NCBI GenBank assembly: GCA_002378845.1
Contig: DFRY01000015.1
Location: 3,099-12,557 of the forward strand
Source of the DNA: Ruminococcaceae bacterium UBA3451
GTDB lineage: Bacteria; Bacillota; Clostridia; Oscillospirales; Acutalibacteraceae
DNA: 9,459 nt
Direction: 5' to 3'
The notes under the pieces were generated by a model, which worked only from the letters and a program-made list of their open reading frames with translations, was not told the DNA's origin and searched no databases. Shown one piece after another: positions 1 through 7,200 of the stretch (position 1 is its first letter; each line of letters opens with the position of its first letter). The translations under genes and the position numbers were made by a program.

Positions 1-1
1 G

Positions 2-706
2 TTTTGGAAGACCTATGCGGAAGGGCTTGGCTTCGTTTTGCTGAATTCCGCGATGAGAATAACTATGACGACCCCCGACGATATTGGCAGTGCTCTGTTA
101 ACCGAAGATACGGTGGACGGATTTTCCATGTCTATCTGTATTTTTGACCTTTATGCCGGCGGGTTGGGGTTTGCCGATAAAGCCTATGACCATTCGCTTC
201 AAATCGTAGACAACGCCATTCGTATGGTAGAAGGCTGTCAATGCTCCGACGGCTGTTCCGCCTGTGTGGGCGATTATCATTTGGACAAACGGGTAATTTT
301 ATGGGGACTGAAAAGCATTTTTGAGCAGTTAGAAGCTCCTAAAACTGTGAAAACGCCGCAAAAGGCGCCCGGTGTCACGTTGAAAAAGCGGTTCCAGTTC
401 CGCACTCTGCCGGAACATTGGGGCGAATTTGTTGCCTTTATCGGGCCTACGAACGAGTATTTGAGCAAATTCCTTATGACTGTTTCGTCAGTCAGCAAGA
501 AAGAAAGCACACTAATTTTGCATGTTGAAAATGCATTTTATAAGGAATGGATTTCCGATGAAACCAATAAAGAGAATTTAAAAAATTTGTTGAAACAGGC
601 GGTGTCAGTACCGAAGGACTTTGTTATTGAATTTGATAGTCCGGAAGACAATGGCCCTCTGTTTAACAGGAAGTTAGCGAAGATGTTTGACGATTTAAAG
701 AAATAG
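2..706 (+). CDS. C-terminal part of a DUF1998 (MrfA/COG1205-type) DEAD/DEAH helicase, 5' truncated
   Basis: The frame is open from base 2 without a stop, so the gene begins outside the window and only its last 234 residues are visible. They contain the end of a DUF1998 domain: the segment FDLYAGGLGFADKAYD (bases about 143-190) corresponds to the family's D-PGG-G stretch. It is followed by the zinc-binding motif CxC-x3-C-x2-CV (CQCSDGCSACV, cysteine codons from 236 to 265) and GDYHLDK. MrfA-type proteins are superfamily 2 helicases acting in DNA repair; the motor domains are not visible here. Usually the protein ends soon after the zinc motif. Here a linker (about 335-400) leads to an extra domain (about 407-637) with a W-x-x-F start, a strand TLILHVENAF, then KEW and a helix ENLKNLLKQ. 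This pattern resembles the C-terminal domain of DNA polymerase III tau/gamma, or the DnaA N-terminal domain. Family call fairly sure; the tail is an inference from pattern only. The stop lies 9 bases before the next helicase gene. Confidence 0.75.
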   Translation, partial: FWKTYAEGLGFVLLNSAMRITMTTPDDIGSALLTEDTVDGFSMSICIFDLYAGGLGFADKAYDHSLQIVDNAIRMVEGCQCSDGCSACVGDYHLDKRVILWGLKSIFEQLEAPKTVKTPQKAPGVTLKKRFQFRTLPEHWGEFVAFIGPTNEYLSKFLMTVSSVSKKESTLILHVENAFYKEWISDETNKENLKNLLKQAVSVPKDFVIEFDSPEDNGPLFNRKLAKMFDDLKK

Positions 707-715
707 GGGAAATAA

Positions 716-2809
716 ATGCTTCAGATTGACGACATGCTGCAAAAATTAAATAGCTATCAGCGGCAGGCCGTTCTGGACAACAGCTCTGCTGTGCTTGTCA
801 ACGCCAATGTGGGCAGCGGAAAAACAACCGTGCTTATCTCTAAAATATTCTATCAGCACATGGTAGCCGGGGTTCCGCTAAACGAAATGGTAGTGCTTAC
901 CTTTACCAATAAAGCCGCAGACGAAATACGGGAACGAATGATGGCAGCCGACCCGTCTGTAAAACCGGAGGACATGCCCTGGTTTGGCACCTTCCACAGT
1001 GTTGCCATGCGGATGCTTCAAAACGTTCTTCCGCTAGAAACGCTTCACTATAACAAATCTTTTACTGTATTGGACCCGGACGAGTTGAACGAAATGGCAG
1101 AAAGACTGATTACAGAGCAAAGATTAAAAATAAAGTACCGAAGCAAGCTGTCAAAACGGTTGGAAGCATTCCTTTCCGGTCACCCTCTTTATGGAGTGAT
1201 GAAACAGGCTGATGATATTGGCGGACTATGGGACTGTATGATAAAGGAAAAGCTGACGCAGAACAAAATGGATTTTGACGATCTGATTCGAAATGCCACG
1301 CTGCTGCTTCCGCAAGGTGAATTTTTACCTCAATGGGTTATTGTTGACGAATTTCAGGATTGTGACCGGCTTCAGTTGGAATTTATCCGTGCCGCCCTTG
1401 GGGAAAAGACAAAGCTGTTTGCCGTCGGTGACCCAAACCAGATTATTTACAGTTGGCGGGGGAGCAGCCGCAATATTTTTTCGGAATTTTTGAAAGAAGT
1501 CCACGCGCGGCAGTTTTCACTCCCCATCAATTACCGTTCCAGTTCTACTATATTGGAAGCTGCAAAATGTTTTCTTGAAAATCAGTCCGAGCTGGCCGGT
1601 ATTCGGGAACCAGGCTGTGGAATTACTGTCAAAAGACATTACAGTCCATTTATGGAAGCAGATTACCTTGCCGAAAAAATCAACCAGCTTCACCAGGCAG
1701 GAGTGGAATATCGTAACATTGCCGTGTTTTACCGACTGCAGCGGCAGTCCGGCACCGTTGCAGACGCACTTCGACACAAAGCAATTCCTTTTGAAGTTTC
1801 CGTCCGAAAAACGCTAAAAGATATTCCCGTACTGCAGTGGTTTGTAAGGCTGCTGAATGCATCGGTGAACTTGAACGACCAAAACAGTCTGCTCTCTGTT
1901 TTGACAAATTCGCAGTTTGGGCCCGGATTTACCTTTTCACAGGCGCGGAAGGTAATGGAAACTACTGGGGAATGTACTCTTTCTGATAAAATACGAGGAT
2001 TTTCAAATTGGGCGGCAGAATCGGGTTCGGCATGGAAAATTTACGACTATTTTGGTCTGGATTCATATTTGTTCCCGACCTCGGCTGTATTTGAAGGTAA
2101 CAAAAAACTTATCTTAGGAATGCTCACGCAACTGGAGGCGTTTTCGTCGAAACATTCCTGTACTTTTATTCAGGGACTTTCGGATTTTCTGAATTCCGCG
2201 GTTTTGTACGGAACGGACGGAATAACAGAAGAAACGGAACCCAAAGACTCTGTAAAGCTGATGACGCTTCATACCTGCAAAGGTTTGGAGTTCCAATATG
2301 TTTTTATTCTCGGTGTAAACTATGGCCTGATCCCGATGCGTGCGGACACGGGAAGGGAACTGAGTCAGGAAGATGAGGAACGGCGCTTATTTTTTGTGGG
2401 CATTACCCGTGCAAAGGACTATTTGGAGCTTTCTTATTACACCAGTCCGGACGACCCGCGTGTACAGCCCGGGCCAAGCAGTTTTCTTTCGGTAATTCCA
2501 CGGCATTTGCTCGATTATAAGGACGAAGAACGTTCCGGTGAAGCAGACCTTCAGGCATTTCGACGCAAAATTATGGAAAACCGTGGAAAAAATCCGCTTG
2601 CAAATCCGTTTTCCTCATTGGATAAGACGGAACCGGCAGAAGAGGAGACACCGGAAGTGCTTTCTGAACGAAAAGTTCGCCATGCAAAATACGGGGATGG
2701 CATAATTTATTCAGAGGACGATGAAACGGTAACGGTTGAATTTCCCGGGTACGGCTTAAAATCGTTCTCGAAAGACTTTTGCCCCTTGGAATTTTTAGAA
2801 TTAGAATAA
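716..2809 (+). CDS. UvrD/PcrA-like superfamily 1 ATP-dependent DNA helicase
   Basis: This 697-residue protein has the full superfamily 1A motif set, so it should be an ATP-driven 3'-5' DNA translocase/helicase for repair or recombination. Visible motifs are the Q motif LNSYQRQAV (11-19), Walker A GSGKTT (33-38), Ia TFTNKAADEIRER (62-74), GTFHS (91-95), motif II VIVDEFQD (208-215), III VGDPNQIIYSWRGS (237-250), IV PINYRSS (270-276), V LMTLHTCKGLEF (515-526) and VI EERRLFFVGITRA (554-566). The C-terminal 45 residues (VRHAKYGDG, then VEFPGYGLKSF) match the Tudor-like RNA-polymerase-binding domain of PcrA. It is slightly shorter than typical PcrA (about 720-740). Motif III has N where PcrA has D (GDPNQ), and motif V has C for the usual A, so it is probably a PcrA paralogue (YjcD-like) rather than the housekeeping copy; I leave the symbol blank. 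Start: AGGGGA at 705-710, five bases before ATG. Spacing of 9 bases from the preceding helicase suggests a shared transcript. I see no clear terminator after it. Confidence 0.92.
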   Translation: MLQIDDMLQKLNSYQRQAVLDNSSAVLVNANVGSGKTTVLISKIFYQHMVAGVPLNEMVVLTFTNKAADEIRERMMAADPSVKPEDMPWFGTFHSVAMRMLQNVLPLETLHYNKSFTVLDPDELNEMAERLITEQRLKIKYRSKLSKRLEAFLSGHPLYGVMKQADDIGGLWDCMIKEKLTQNKMDFDDLIRNATLLLPQGEFLPQWVIVDEFQDCDRLQLEFIRAALGEKTKLFAVGDPNQIIYSWRGSSRNIFSEFLKEVHARQFSLPINYRSSSTILEAAKCFLENQSELAGIREPGCGITVKRHYSPFMEADYLAEKINQLHQAGVEYRNIAVFYRLQRQSGTVADALRHKAIPFEVSVRKTLKDIPVLQWFVRLLNASVNLNDQNSLLSVLTNSQFGPGFTFSQARKVMETTGECTLSDKIRGFSNWAAESGSAWKIYDYFGLDSYLFPTSAVFEGNKKLILGMLTQLEAFSSKHSCTFIQGLSDFLNSAVLYGTDGITEETEPKDSVKLMTLHTCKGLEFQYVFILGVNYGLIPMRADTGRELSQEDEERRLFFVGITRAKDYLELSYYTSPDDPRVQPGPSSFLSVIPRHLLDYKDEERSGEADLQAFRRKIMENRGKNPLANPFSSLDKTEPAEEETPEVLSERKVRHAKYGDGIIYSEDDETVTVEFPGYGLKSFSKDFCPLEFLELE

Positions 2810-2861
2810 TCGGTGTGAAAAATAAGTAAAATCCATGTAAAAAGAAATATGTCATATTTGC

Positions 2862-2930
2862 ATAACACAATCGATTTTTTAAGTTAAATTTTTAACAATA
2901 TAGATAAATTGCCCCAATATATCGTGTTAT
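2862..2930. repeat. Imperfect inverted repeat around the Rex-like site
   Basis: ATAACAC at 2862-2868 is repeated in inverted orientation as GTGTTAT at 2924-2930. Both arms continue inward to a CGAT/ATCG element, directly in the right arm and after a 3-base insertion in the left arm. The arms flank the palindrome at 2881-2898. This may be a second pair of regulator half-sites or chance in AT-rich DNA; no regulator can be named. Confidence 0.3.
2881..2898. promoter_or_regulatory. Candidate Rex operator upstream of the hydrogenase fusion
   Basis: The 18 bases AAGTTAAATTTTTAACAA match the clostridial Rex consensus TTGTTAANNNNTTAACAA at every defined position except the first two. The core is the palindrome GTTAA-N4-TTAAC. 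Rex is a redox-sensing repressor that leaves DNA when NADH/NAD+ rises, and hydrogenase genes are known members of clostridial Rex regulons. The site lies about 70 bases upstream of the best -35 box, which is far for simple repression. A weaker promoter (-10 TATAGA at 2899-2904) would place the operator exactly between -35 and -10. The region is AT-rich, so chance cannot be excluded. Confidence 0.5.
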
Positions 2931-2966
2931 TGAATATAAAAAACCTAAATATAATGTAGAAATCGG

Positions 2967-2996
2967 TTGAAAATAGTCTAAAACATATGATACTAT
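2967..2996 (+). promoter_or_regulatory. Probable sigma-A promoter of the hydrogenase fusion
   Basis: A -35 box TTGAAA (2967-2972) and a -10 box TACTAT (2991-2996) are separated by 18 bases, placing transcription start near 3003 and giving a leader of roughly 38 bases. A perfect TATAAT also occurs at 2950-2955 but has no good -35, so it is a weaker alternative. Confidence 0.5.
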
Positions 2997-3027
2997 ATAA
3001 AATAAGGCAAGTTGTATCATTTAGACT

Positions 3028-3034
3028 AGAAGGG
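3028..3034 (+). promoter_or_regulatory. Ribosome binding site that fixes the hydrogenase start
   Basis: AGAAGGG lies six bases before the ATG at 3041. An in-frame ATG 54 bases upstream (2987) has no ribosome site and lies within the predicted promoter, so 3041 is the better start. The 2Fe-2S fold also begins right after it (KVTVNGRE). Confidence 0.8.
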
Positions 3035-3040
3035 ATTACA

Positions 3041-6000
3041 ATGAAAACACTACTGAATCAAAAACGCATCAAAGTTACGGTCAACGGCAGAGAAACGGAA
3101 GTCTATGAAAATTTAACGATTTTACAGGCTCTGTTGCAGGAGGATATCCACATTCCGCATTTGTGCTATGATATCCGTCTGGAAAGATCAAACGGCAACT
3201 GCGGCCTTTGTGTTGTAGAACTGGAAGAAAACAACACAAGGCGGGAAGTCAAAGCCTGTCAGACCCCTATTAAAGAGGGTATGGTCATTTGTACAAACAG
3301 TCCCCGGCTAGTAAATTATCGTAAAATCAGGCTGGAGCAGTTGCTTTCTGACCACAATGCGGATTGTGTCGCGCCCTGTGTAAAAACATGCCCTGCAAAT
3401 ATCGATATTCAGCGTTATTTGCGTCATGTAGGAAACGGCAATTTTGAGGAAGCACTTCGTACCATTAAAAACAACAACCCGTTCCCGGTCGTCTGCGGGC
3501 GTGTTTGCCCTCATCCGTGTGAAGCGCAGTGCCGCAGAAATTTAGTGGATTCCCCGGTTGCAATTAACAATGTAAAACGCTTTGTAGCGGATTGGGATAT
3601 GAAGGACGACAATCCGTGGATTCCTAAGAAAAAGCCGGACACCGGCAAAAAAATAGCTGTGATCGGCGCAGGCCCTTCCGGTCTTGCGGCAGCGTATTAC
3701 AGTGCAATCAACGGGCACGACGTAACCGTGTTTGAACGGCAGGAACATGCCGGCGGCATGATGCGGTACGGCATTCCGGAATACCGTCTGCCCAAAGCAA
3801 CGCTCGACAAGGAAATCGGCGTAATTGAAAAACTCGGCGTTAAGATTATGACCGGCAAAGCACTCGGAACTCACGTTATGCTGGAAGACCTGCACAAAGA
3901 TTTTGATGCGGTTTATCTTGCAATCGGTTCCTGGCGCGCAACCCCAATGCACATTGACGGCGAAAATAACGAAGGAGTCTGGCTGGGTATACAATACCTG
4001 GAGCAGGTGACTAAGCATGCCGAAATCAACCTGGGCGACACCGTCGTTGTAATCGGCGGGGGAAATACCGCCATTGACTGCGCGCGTACCGCGCTGCGCG
4101 GCGGAGCAAAGTCTGTGAAACTGGTTTATCGCCGCACACAGGAAGAAATGCCGGCAGAACCTTACGAAGTGGAAGAAGCACTTCGGGAAGGGGTTGAAAT
4201 GCTGTTCTTAATGGCTCCCACCAAGATCAGCGTTGTAAATGGAAAAAAACAGCTGCAGTGCATTCACATGACACTCGGTGAGCCTGACCGTTCCGGTCGC
4301 CGCCGCCCGGTGCCGGTGGAAGGCAGCGAAATCGATATTGAAGCCGATACCATTATCGGTGCAATCGGACAAAGCACAAACACACAGTTCCTGTACAATG
4401 ATCTTCCGGTTCAGCTTAATAAATGGGGCGACATTGAAATTAACGGAAAAACGTCGCAAACATCGGAAATCAATATTTTCGCAGGCGGCGACTGTGTTAC
4501 CGGGCCTGCCACCGTCATTCAGGCTGTTGCGGCCGGACGCCACGCAGCGGAATCCATGGACAGCTTTTTGCTGAAGGGTTATATAAAAGAATCCAACGTG
4601 GACTACAGCTGCAGCAGGGGTTCGCTTGAAGATCTTCCCAGAAATGAATTTGAAAGTATGCCGAAGCTTCAGCGTAATCCTATGCCGTCGCTCCCGATTT
4701 CGGAGCGCAGTCAAAATTTTGAGGAAGTGGAGCTGGGGTACGACGAGGAAACCGCAAGACAGGAAGCACGCCGCTGCCTGAAATGCGGATGCAACGAGCG
4801 TTATACCTGCGATTTACGGAAAGAAGCCAGTGCTCATACCAGTGTATTTGAAAAGCCGAATCACGAACGCCCGTATCTTCCCATTGTAGAAGATCATCCG
4901 TACATTGTACGCGACCATAACAAATGTATTGCGTGCGGCCGCTGCATTGCGGCGTGTGCCGAAGTAGAAGGCCCCGATGTGCTTTCCTATTATATGGAGC
5001 AGGGCCGTTTACTGGTCGGAACAAAAAGCGGTCTGCCGCTTGCGAAAACCGACTGCGTCAGCTGCGGTCAGTGTGTTAACGCCTGCCCGTGCGGTGCCTT
5101 AACCGTAAAGAGCGAAAAGGCAAAGGTGTTCCGGGCCATTCACGATACCGGAAAAACGGTAGTTGCTTTCGTAGCCCCCGCAGTGCGCAGTGTGGTTACT
5201 TCGCACTACGGAATTCCGTTTGATCAGGCGTCTCCGTTTATGGCGGGCATGCTGAAGAAGCTTGGATTTGATAAGGTTTTTGACTTTACATTTTCTGCCG
5301 ATCTTACTATTGTGGAAGAAACGACAGAGTTCCTGACCCGCATTAATTCCAAGGGCCCGCTTCCGCAGTTCACTTCCTGCTGCCCGGGTTGGGTGAATTT
5401 CGTGGAAAGAAGGTATCCGGAACTGATTCCGCACCTTTCCACCTGCAAGTCCCCGCAAATGATGATGGGCGCGACCGTAAAAAATCACTTTGCGGAGCTT
5501 TCCGGAATTAAGAAGGAAGATTTGTTTGTTGTTTCCATCGTGCCTTGCATTGCCAAGAAATACGAGGCGGCTAGGCCGGAATTTGAAATTGAAGGAATTC
5601 GCGATGTTGATGCGGTAATTACATCCACCGAGATGCTGGATATGATGAAGCTGACCAATACGGATGTAGAGGACATTGTTCCAACTGAATTTGATGCCCC
5701 GTATAAGCAGGTTTCCGGTGCAGGCATTTTATTTGGCGCTTCCGGCGGCGTTGCGGAAGCAGCGCTTCGCATGGCGGTTGAAAAAATAACCGGCCAGCCG
5801 TTGACCGAGCATTTGGAATACGAAGAAATCCGCGGCTTTGAAGGAGTGAAGAGCTCTACGGTCGAAGTGAACGGTACAAAGCTTCGTGTCGCTGTCATCA
5901 GCGGACTGAAAAATGCGGAACCGATCATTCAGAAAATCATCAAAGGAGAAGATGCCGGTTATGACCTGATTGAAGTCATGGCCTGCCCGGGCGGCTGCAT

Positions 6001-6208
6001 TTGCGGCGCCGGACATCCGGTTCCGGAAAAGGTTGACGAACTGGAAAAACGGCAGCAGGTGCTTGTCAATATTGACAAAACATCGAAATACCGTAAGTCG
6101 CAGGAAAATCCGGATATTCTGAACCTTTATAGAACATTTTATGGGGAAGCAAATTCTTCCCTTGCACACAAACTGCTGCATACACATTACACTCCCATTG
6201 AGCGCTAA
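3041..6208 (+). CDS. NAD(P)H oxidoreductase (GltD/NfnB-like)-[FeFe] hydrogenase fusion
   Basis: This 1055-residue cytoplasmic iron-sulfur flavoprotein should couple NAD(P)H oxidation/reduction to H2 formation or uptake. Residues about 10-80 are a NuoG-like 2Fe-2S domain (C42, C54, C57, C73). Residues 105-185 hold GltD-type 4Fe-4S cysteines (C109, C113, C117; C152, C156, C160, C164). Residues 203-510 are the FAD/NAD(P) module: GAGPSG at 209-214, second Rossmann motif GGGNTA at 339-344, YRR at 363-365 hinting at NADPH, and AGGDCVTGPA for FAD at 481-490. A further cysteine patch is at C579, C582, C584, C590. Residues 629-682 are a two-cluster ferredoxin (C629/632/635/639 and C672/675/678/682). 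Residues 705-995 are the H-cluster domain: L1 TSCCPGW (778-784), L2 PCIAKKYE (835-842), L3 MACPGGC (980-986), with ligands C781, C836, C982, C986 and proton-relay C780. A small-subunit-like tail (NPDILNLY to LLHTHY) ends the protein. CpI of Clostridium pasteurianum is about half as long. Generic name hydA; the architecture recalls HydDB group A2 (glutamate-synthase-linked). It stands alone, with its own promoter and terminator. No maturases (HydE/F/G) or GltA are in view. Confidence 0.93.
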   Translation: MKTLLNQKRIKVTVNGRETEVYENLTILQALLQEDIHIPHLCYDIRLERSNGNCGLCVVELEENNTRREVKACQTPIKEGMVICTNSPRLVNYRKIRLEQLLSDHNADCVAPCVKTCPANIDIQRYLRHVGNGNFEEALRTIKNNNPFPVVCGRVCPHPCEAQCRRNLVDSPVAINNVKRFVADWDMKDDNPWIPKKKPDTGKKIAVIGAGPSGLAAAYYSAINGHDVTVFERQEHAGGMMRYGIPEYRLPKATLDKEIGVIEKLGVKIMTGKALGTHVMLEDLHKDFDAVYLAIGSWRATPMHIDGENNEGVWLGIQYLEQVTKHAEINLGDTVVVIGGGNTAIDCARTALRGGAKSVKLVYRRTQEEMPAEPYEVEEALREGVEMLFLMAPTKISVVNGKKQLQCIHMTLGEPDRSGRRRPVPVEGSEIDIEADTIIGAIGQSTNTQFLYNDLPVQLNKWGDIEINGKTSQTSEINIFAGGDCVTGPATVIQAVAAGRHAAESMDSFLLKGYIKESNVDYSCSRGSLEDLPRNEFESMPKLQRNPMPSLPISERSQNFEEVELGYDEETARQEARRCLKCGCNERYTCDLRKEASAHTSVFEKPNHERPYLPIVEDHPYIVRDHNKCIACGRCIAACAEVEGPDVLSYYMEQGRLLVGTKSGLPLAKTDCVSCGQCVNACPCGALTVKSEKAKVFRAIHDTGKTVVAFVAPAVRSVVTSHYGIPFDQASPFMAGMLKKLGFDKVFDFTFSADLTIVEETTEFLTRINSKGPLPQFTSCCPGWVNFVERRYPELIPHLSTCKSPQMMMGATVKNHFAELSGIKKEDLFVVSIVPCIAKKYEAARPEFEIEGIRDVDAVITSTEMLDMMKLTNTDVEDIVPTEFDAPYKQVSGAGILFGASGGVAEAALRMAVEKITGQPLTEHLEYEEIRGFEGVKSSTVEVNGTKLRVAVISGLKNAEPIIQKIIKGEDAGYDLIEVMACPGGCICGAGHPVPEKVDELEKRQQVLVNIDKTSKYRKSQENPDILNLYRTFYGEANSSLAHKLLHTHYTPIER

Positions 6209-6234
6209 TGAAATTGAAATAAAGATCTTATAAT

Positions 6235-6274
6235 AAAAAGGCCATCCTGTTTTAACAATCAGGATGGCCTTTTT
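6235..6274. terminator. Bidirectional intrinsic terminator
   Basis: A perfect 15-base-pair stem (6235-6249 with 6260-6274) encloses a 10-base loop. The stem starts with five A and ends with five T, so it works as a hairpin plus U-run on both strands. It lies between the stop of the hydrogenase fusion (6208) and the stop of pstA (6313), ending both convergent transcripts. I see nothing else between the two stops. Confidence 0.93.
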
Positions 6275-6312
6275 GTGTAATGAATTAAATTTGATTCCGA
6301 TTGACAGCTTGC

Positions 6313-7200
6313 TTAATCTGCTTTTCCGTTCATTCGTTTGCTTAAAGATCTTCCAAGTATTCTTGAACCAATGCTGAACAGGAAAACCATAATAATTAAT
6401 ACGGCTGCGGAAACGTTCGCAATTTGTGTTGCGTTCGGCGCGACAGCCTCTGTTCTGGAAGCCCAAATGTGAAGCGCTAAGGTTTCACCCGGGCGGAACG
6501 GGTTCAGCGGACACAAAGGAGAGCTTAAATTCCAGTTTGACCAGTTGATGTCCGTGCTCATACCTGCGGTGTAAAGCAAAGCAGCCGCTTCACCGAAACC
6601 GCGGCCGGCTGCAAGAATAATTCCGGTTAAAATACGGGGGAAGCAGGCAGGAATCAGTACTTTAATAATTGTTTGCGCGTGAGTAGCGCCTAACGCGTAG
6701 CTTCCTTCCTTATAGCTTGCCGGAACTGCGCGCAGCGCGTCTTCTGTTACGGTGGTAATCAGCGGCAGGCACAAAATGGAAACCGCCATGGCACCCGCCA
6801 TCAGGTTCCAACGGGAATGTGTGGCGACAACAAATACAAGGTAACCGAACAAACCCACAACAATGGAGGGCAGGGAAGACAGTGTTTCTATGCAGGTTCG
6901 AATAAACCCGGTCAGTTTGCCTGCTTTCGAATATTCGGCCATGTATACCCCGGCCATAATTCCAATCGGCACGCTGATTACCAGCGAAAGGAATACCAGA
7001 TAAACCGTATTAAAAAACTGATTGCCAATTCCGTTTTCATCAAACCTTAAAAGGGATAAATCAAAGTCAGAAAAGCCTTTATATAAAATATAGAGCGTAA
7101 AAGCGGCCAGCAGAAGAATAAAAAATCCTGCTACGCAGTAAAGCACCGCGGTCATCGCTTTATCTGTTTTTTTGGCAATGAAATGTTGACGTTTATTCAT
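6313..7200 (-). CDS. pstA: Phosphate ABC transporter permease PstA
   Basis: This 295-residue inner-membrane permease forms, with PstC, the channel through which phosphate delivered by PstS is imported at the cost of ATP used by PstB. The sequence shows about six hydrophobic segments (near residues 15-40, 62-88, 108-128, 133-152, 186-210 and 262-285). The cytoplasmic EAA-type loop, the ATPase contact, is at 165-184 (EGSYALGATHAQTIIKVLIP), and PstA-like elements include PSIVVGLFGY and GRGFGEAAALL. I chose the start MNKRQ at 7200 because AAAGGAG (7210-7216) is nine bases upstream; an ATG 36 bases earlier would add a poor N-terminus and overlap pstC more. The start overlaps the end of pstC by eight bases (ATGAATAA), implying translational coupling. 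PstA is the last gene before the terminator, so no pstB follows. Confidence 0.94.
   Translation of the reverse strand: MNKRQHFIAKKTDKAMTAVLYCVAGFFILLLAAFTLYILYKGFSDFDLSLLRFDENGIGNQFFNTVYLVFLSLVISVPIGIMAGVYMAEYSKAGKLTGFIRTCIETLSSLPSIVVGLFGYLVFVVATHSRWNLMAGAMAVSILCLPLITTVTEDALRAVPASYKEGSYALGATHAQTIIKVLIPACFPRILTGIILAAGRGFGEAAALLYTAGMSTDINWSNWNLSSPLCPLNPFRPGETLALHIWASRTEAVAPNATQIANVSAAVLIIMVFLFSIGSRILGRSLSKRMNGKAD

Noticed and set aside
2..2809. A DISARM-like defence locus, because DrmB also carries DUF1998
   Set aside because: No methylase, phospholipase-D-like protein or DrmA-type gene is visible, and the second gene is a PcrA-type helicase; a repair pair is the simpler reading from what is in view.
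2845..2859. Hairpin AAATAT-GTC-ATATTT as a terminator for the helicase gene
   Set aside because: The stem is six A-T pairs only and no T-run follows on the plus strand; it is too weak to call.
2987..3040. A longer hydrogenase start, 18 codons upstream
   Set aside because: That ATG lies within the predicted -10 region and lacks a ribosome site, whereas the ATG at 3041 has AGAAGGG at ideal spacing and precedes the 2Fe-2S fold directly.
4208..4714. A 168-codon open frame on the minus strand inside the hydrogenase gene
   Set aside because: It is antisense to a gene with unmistakable conserved motifs, has no ribosome site I can see and no recognisable protein family; other minus-strand frames at 3542-4018, 5099-5488 and 5485-5928 are rejected for the same reason.
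5729..6466. A 245-codon minus-strand frame spanning the hydrogenase end, the terminator and the pstA end
   Set aside because: It overlaps two well-supported genes and runs through a strong bidirectional terminator; its translation shows no recognisable domain.
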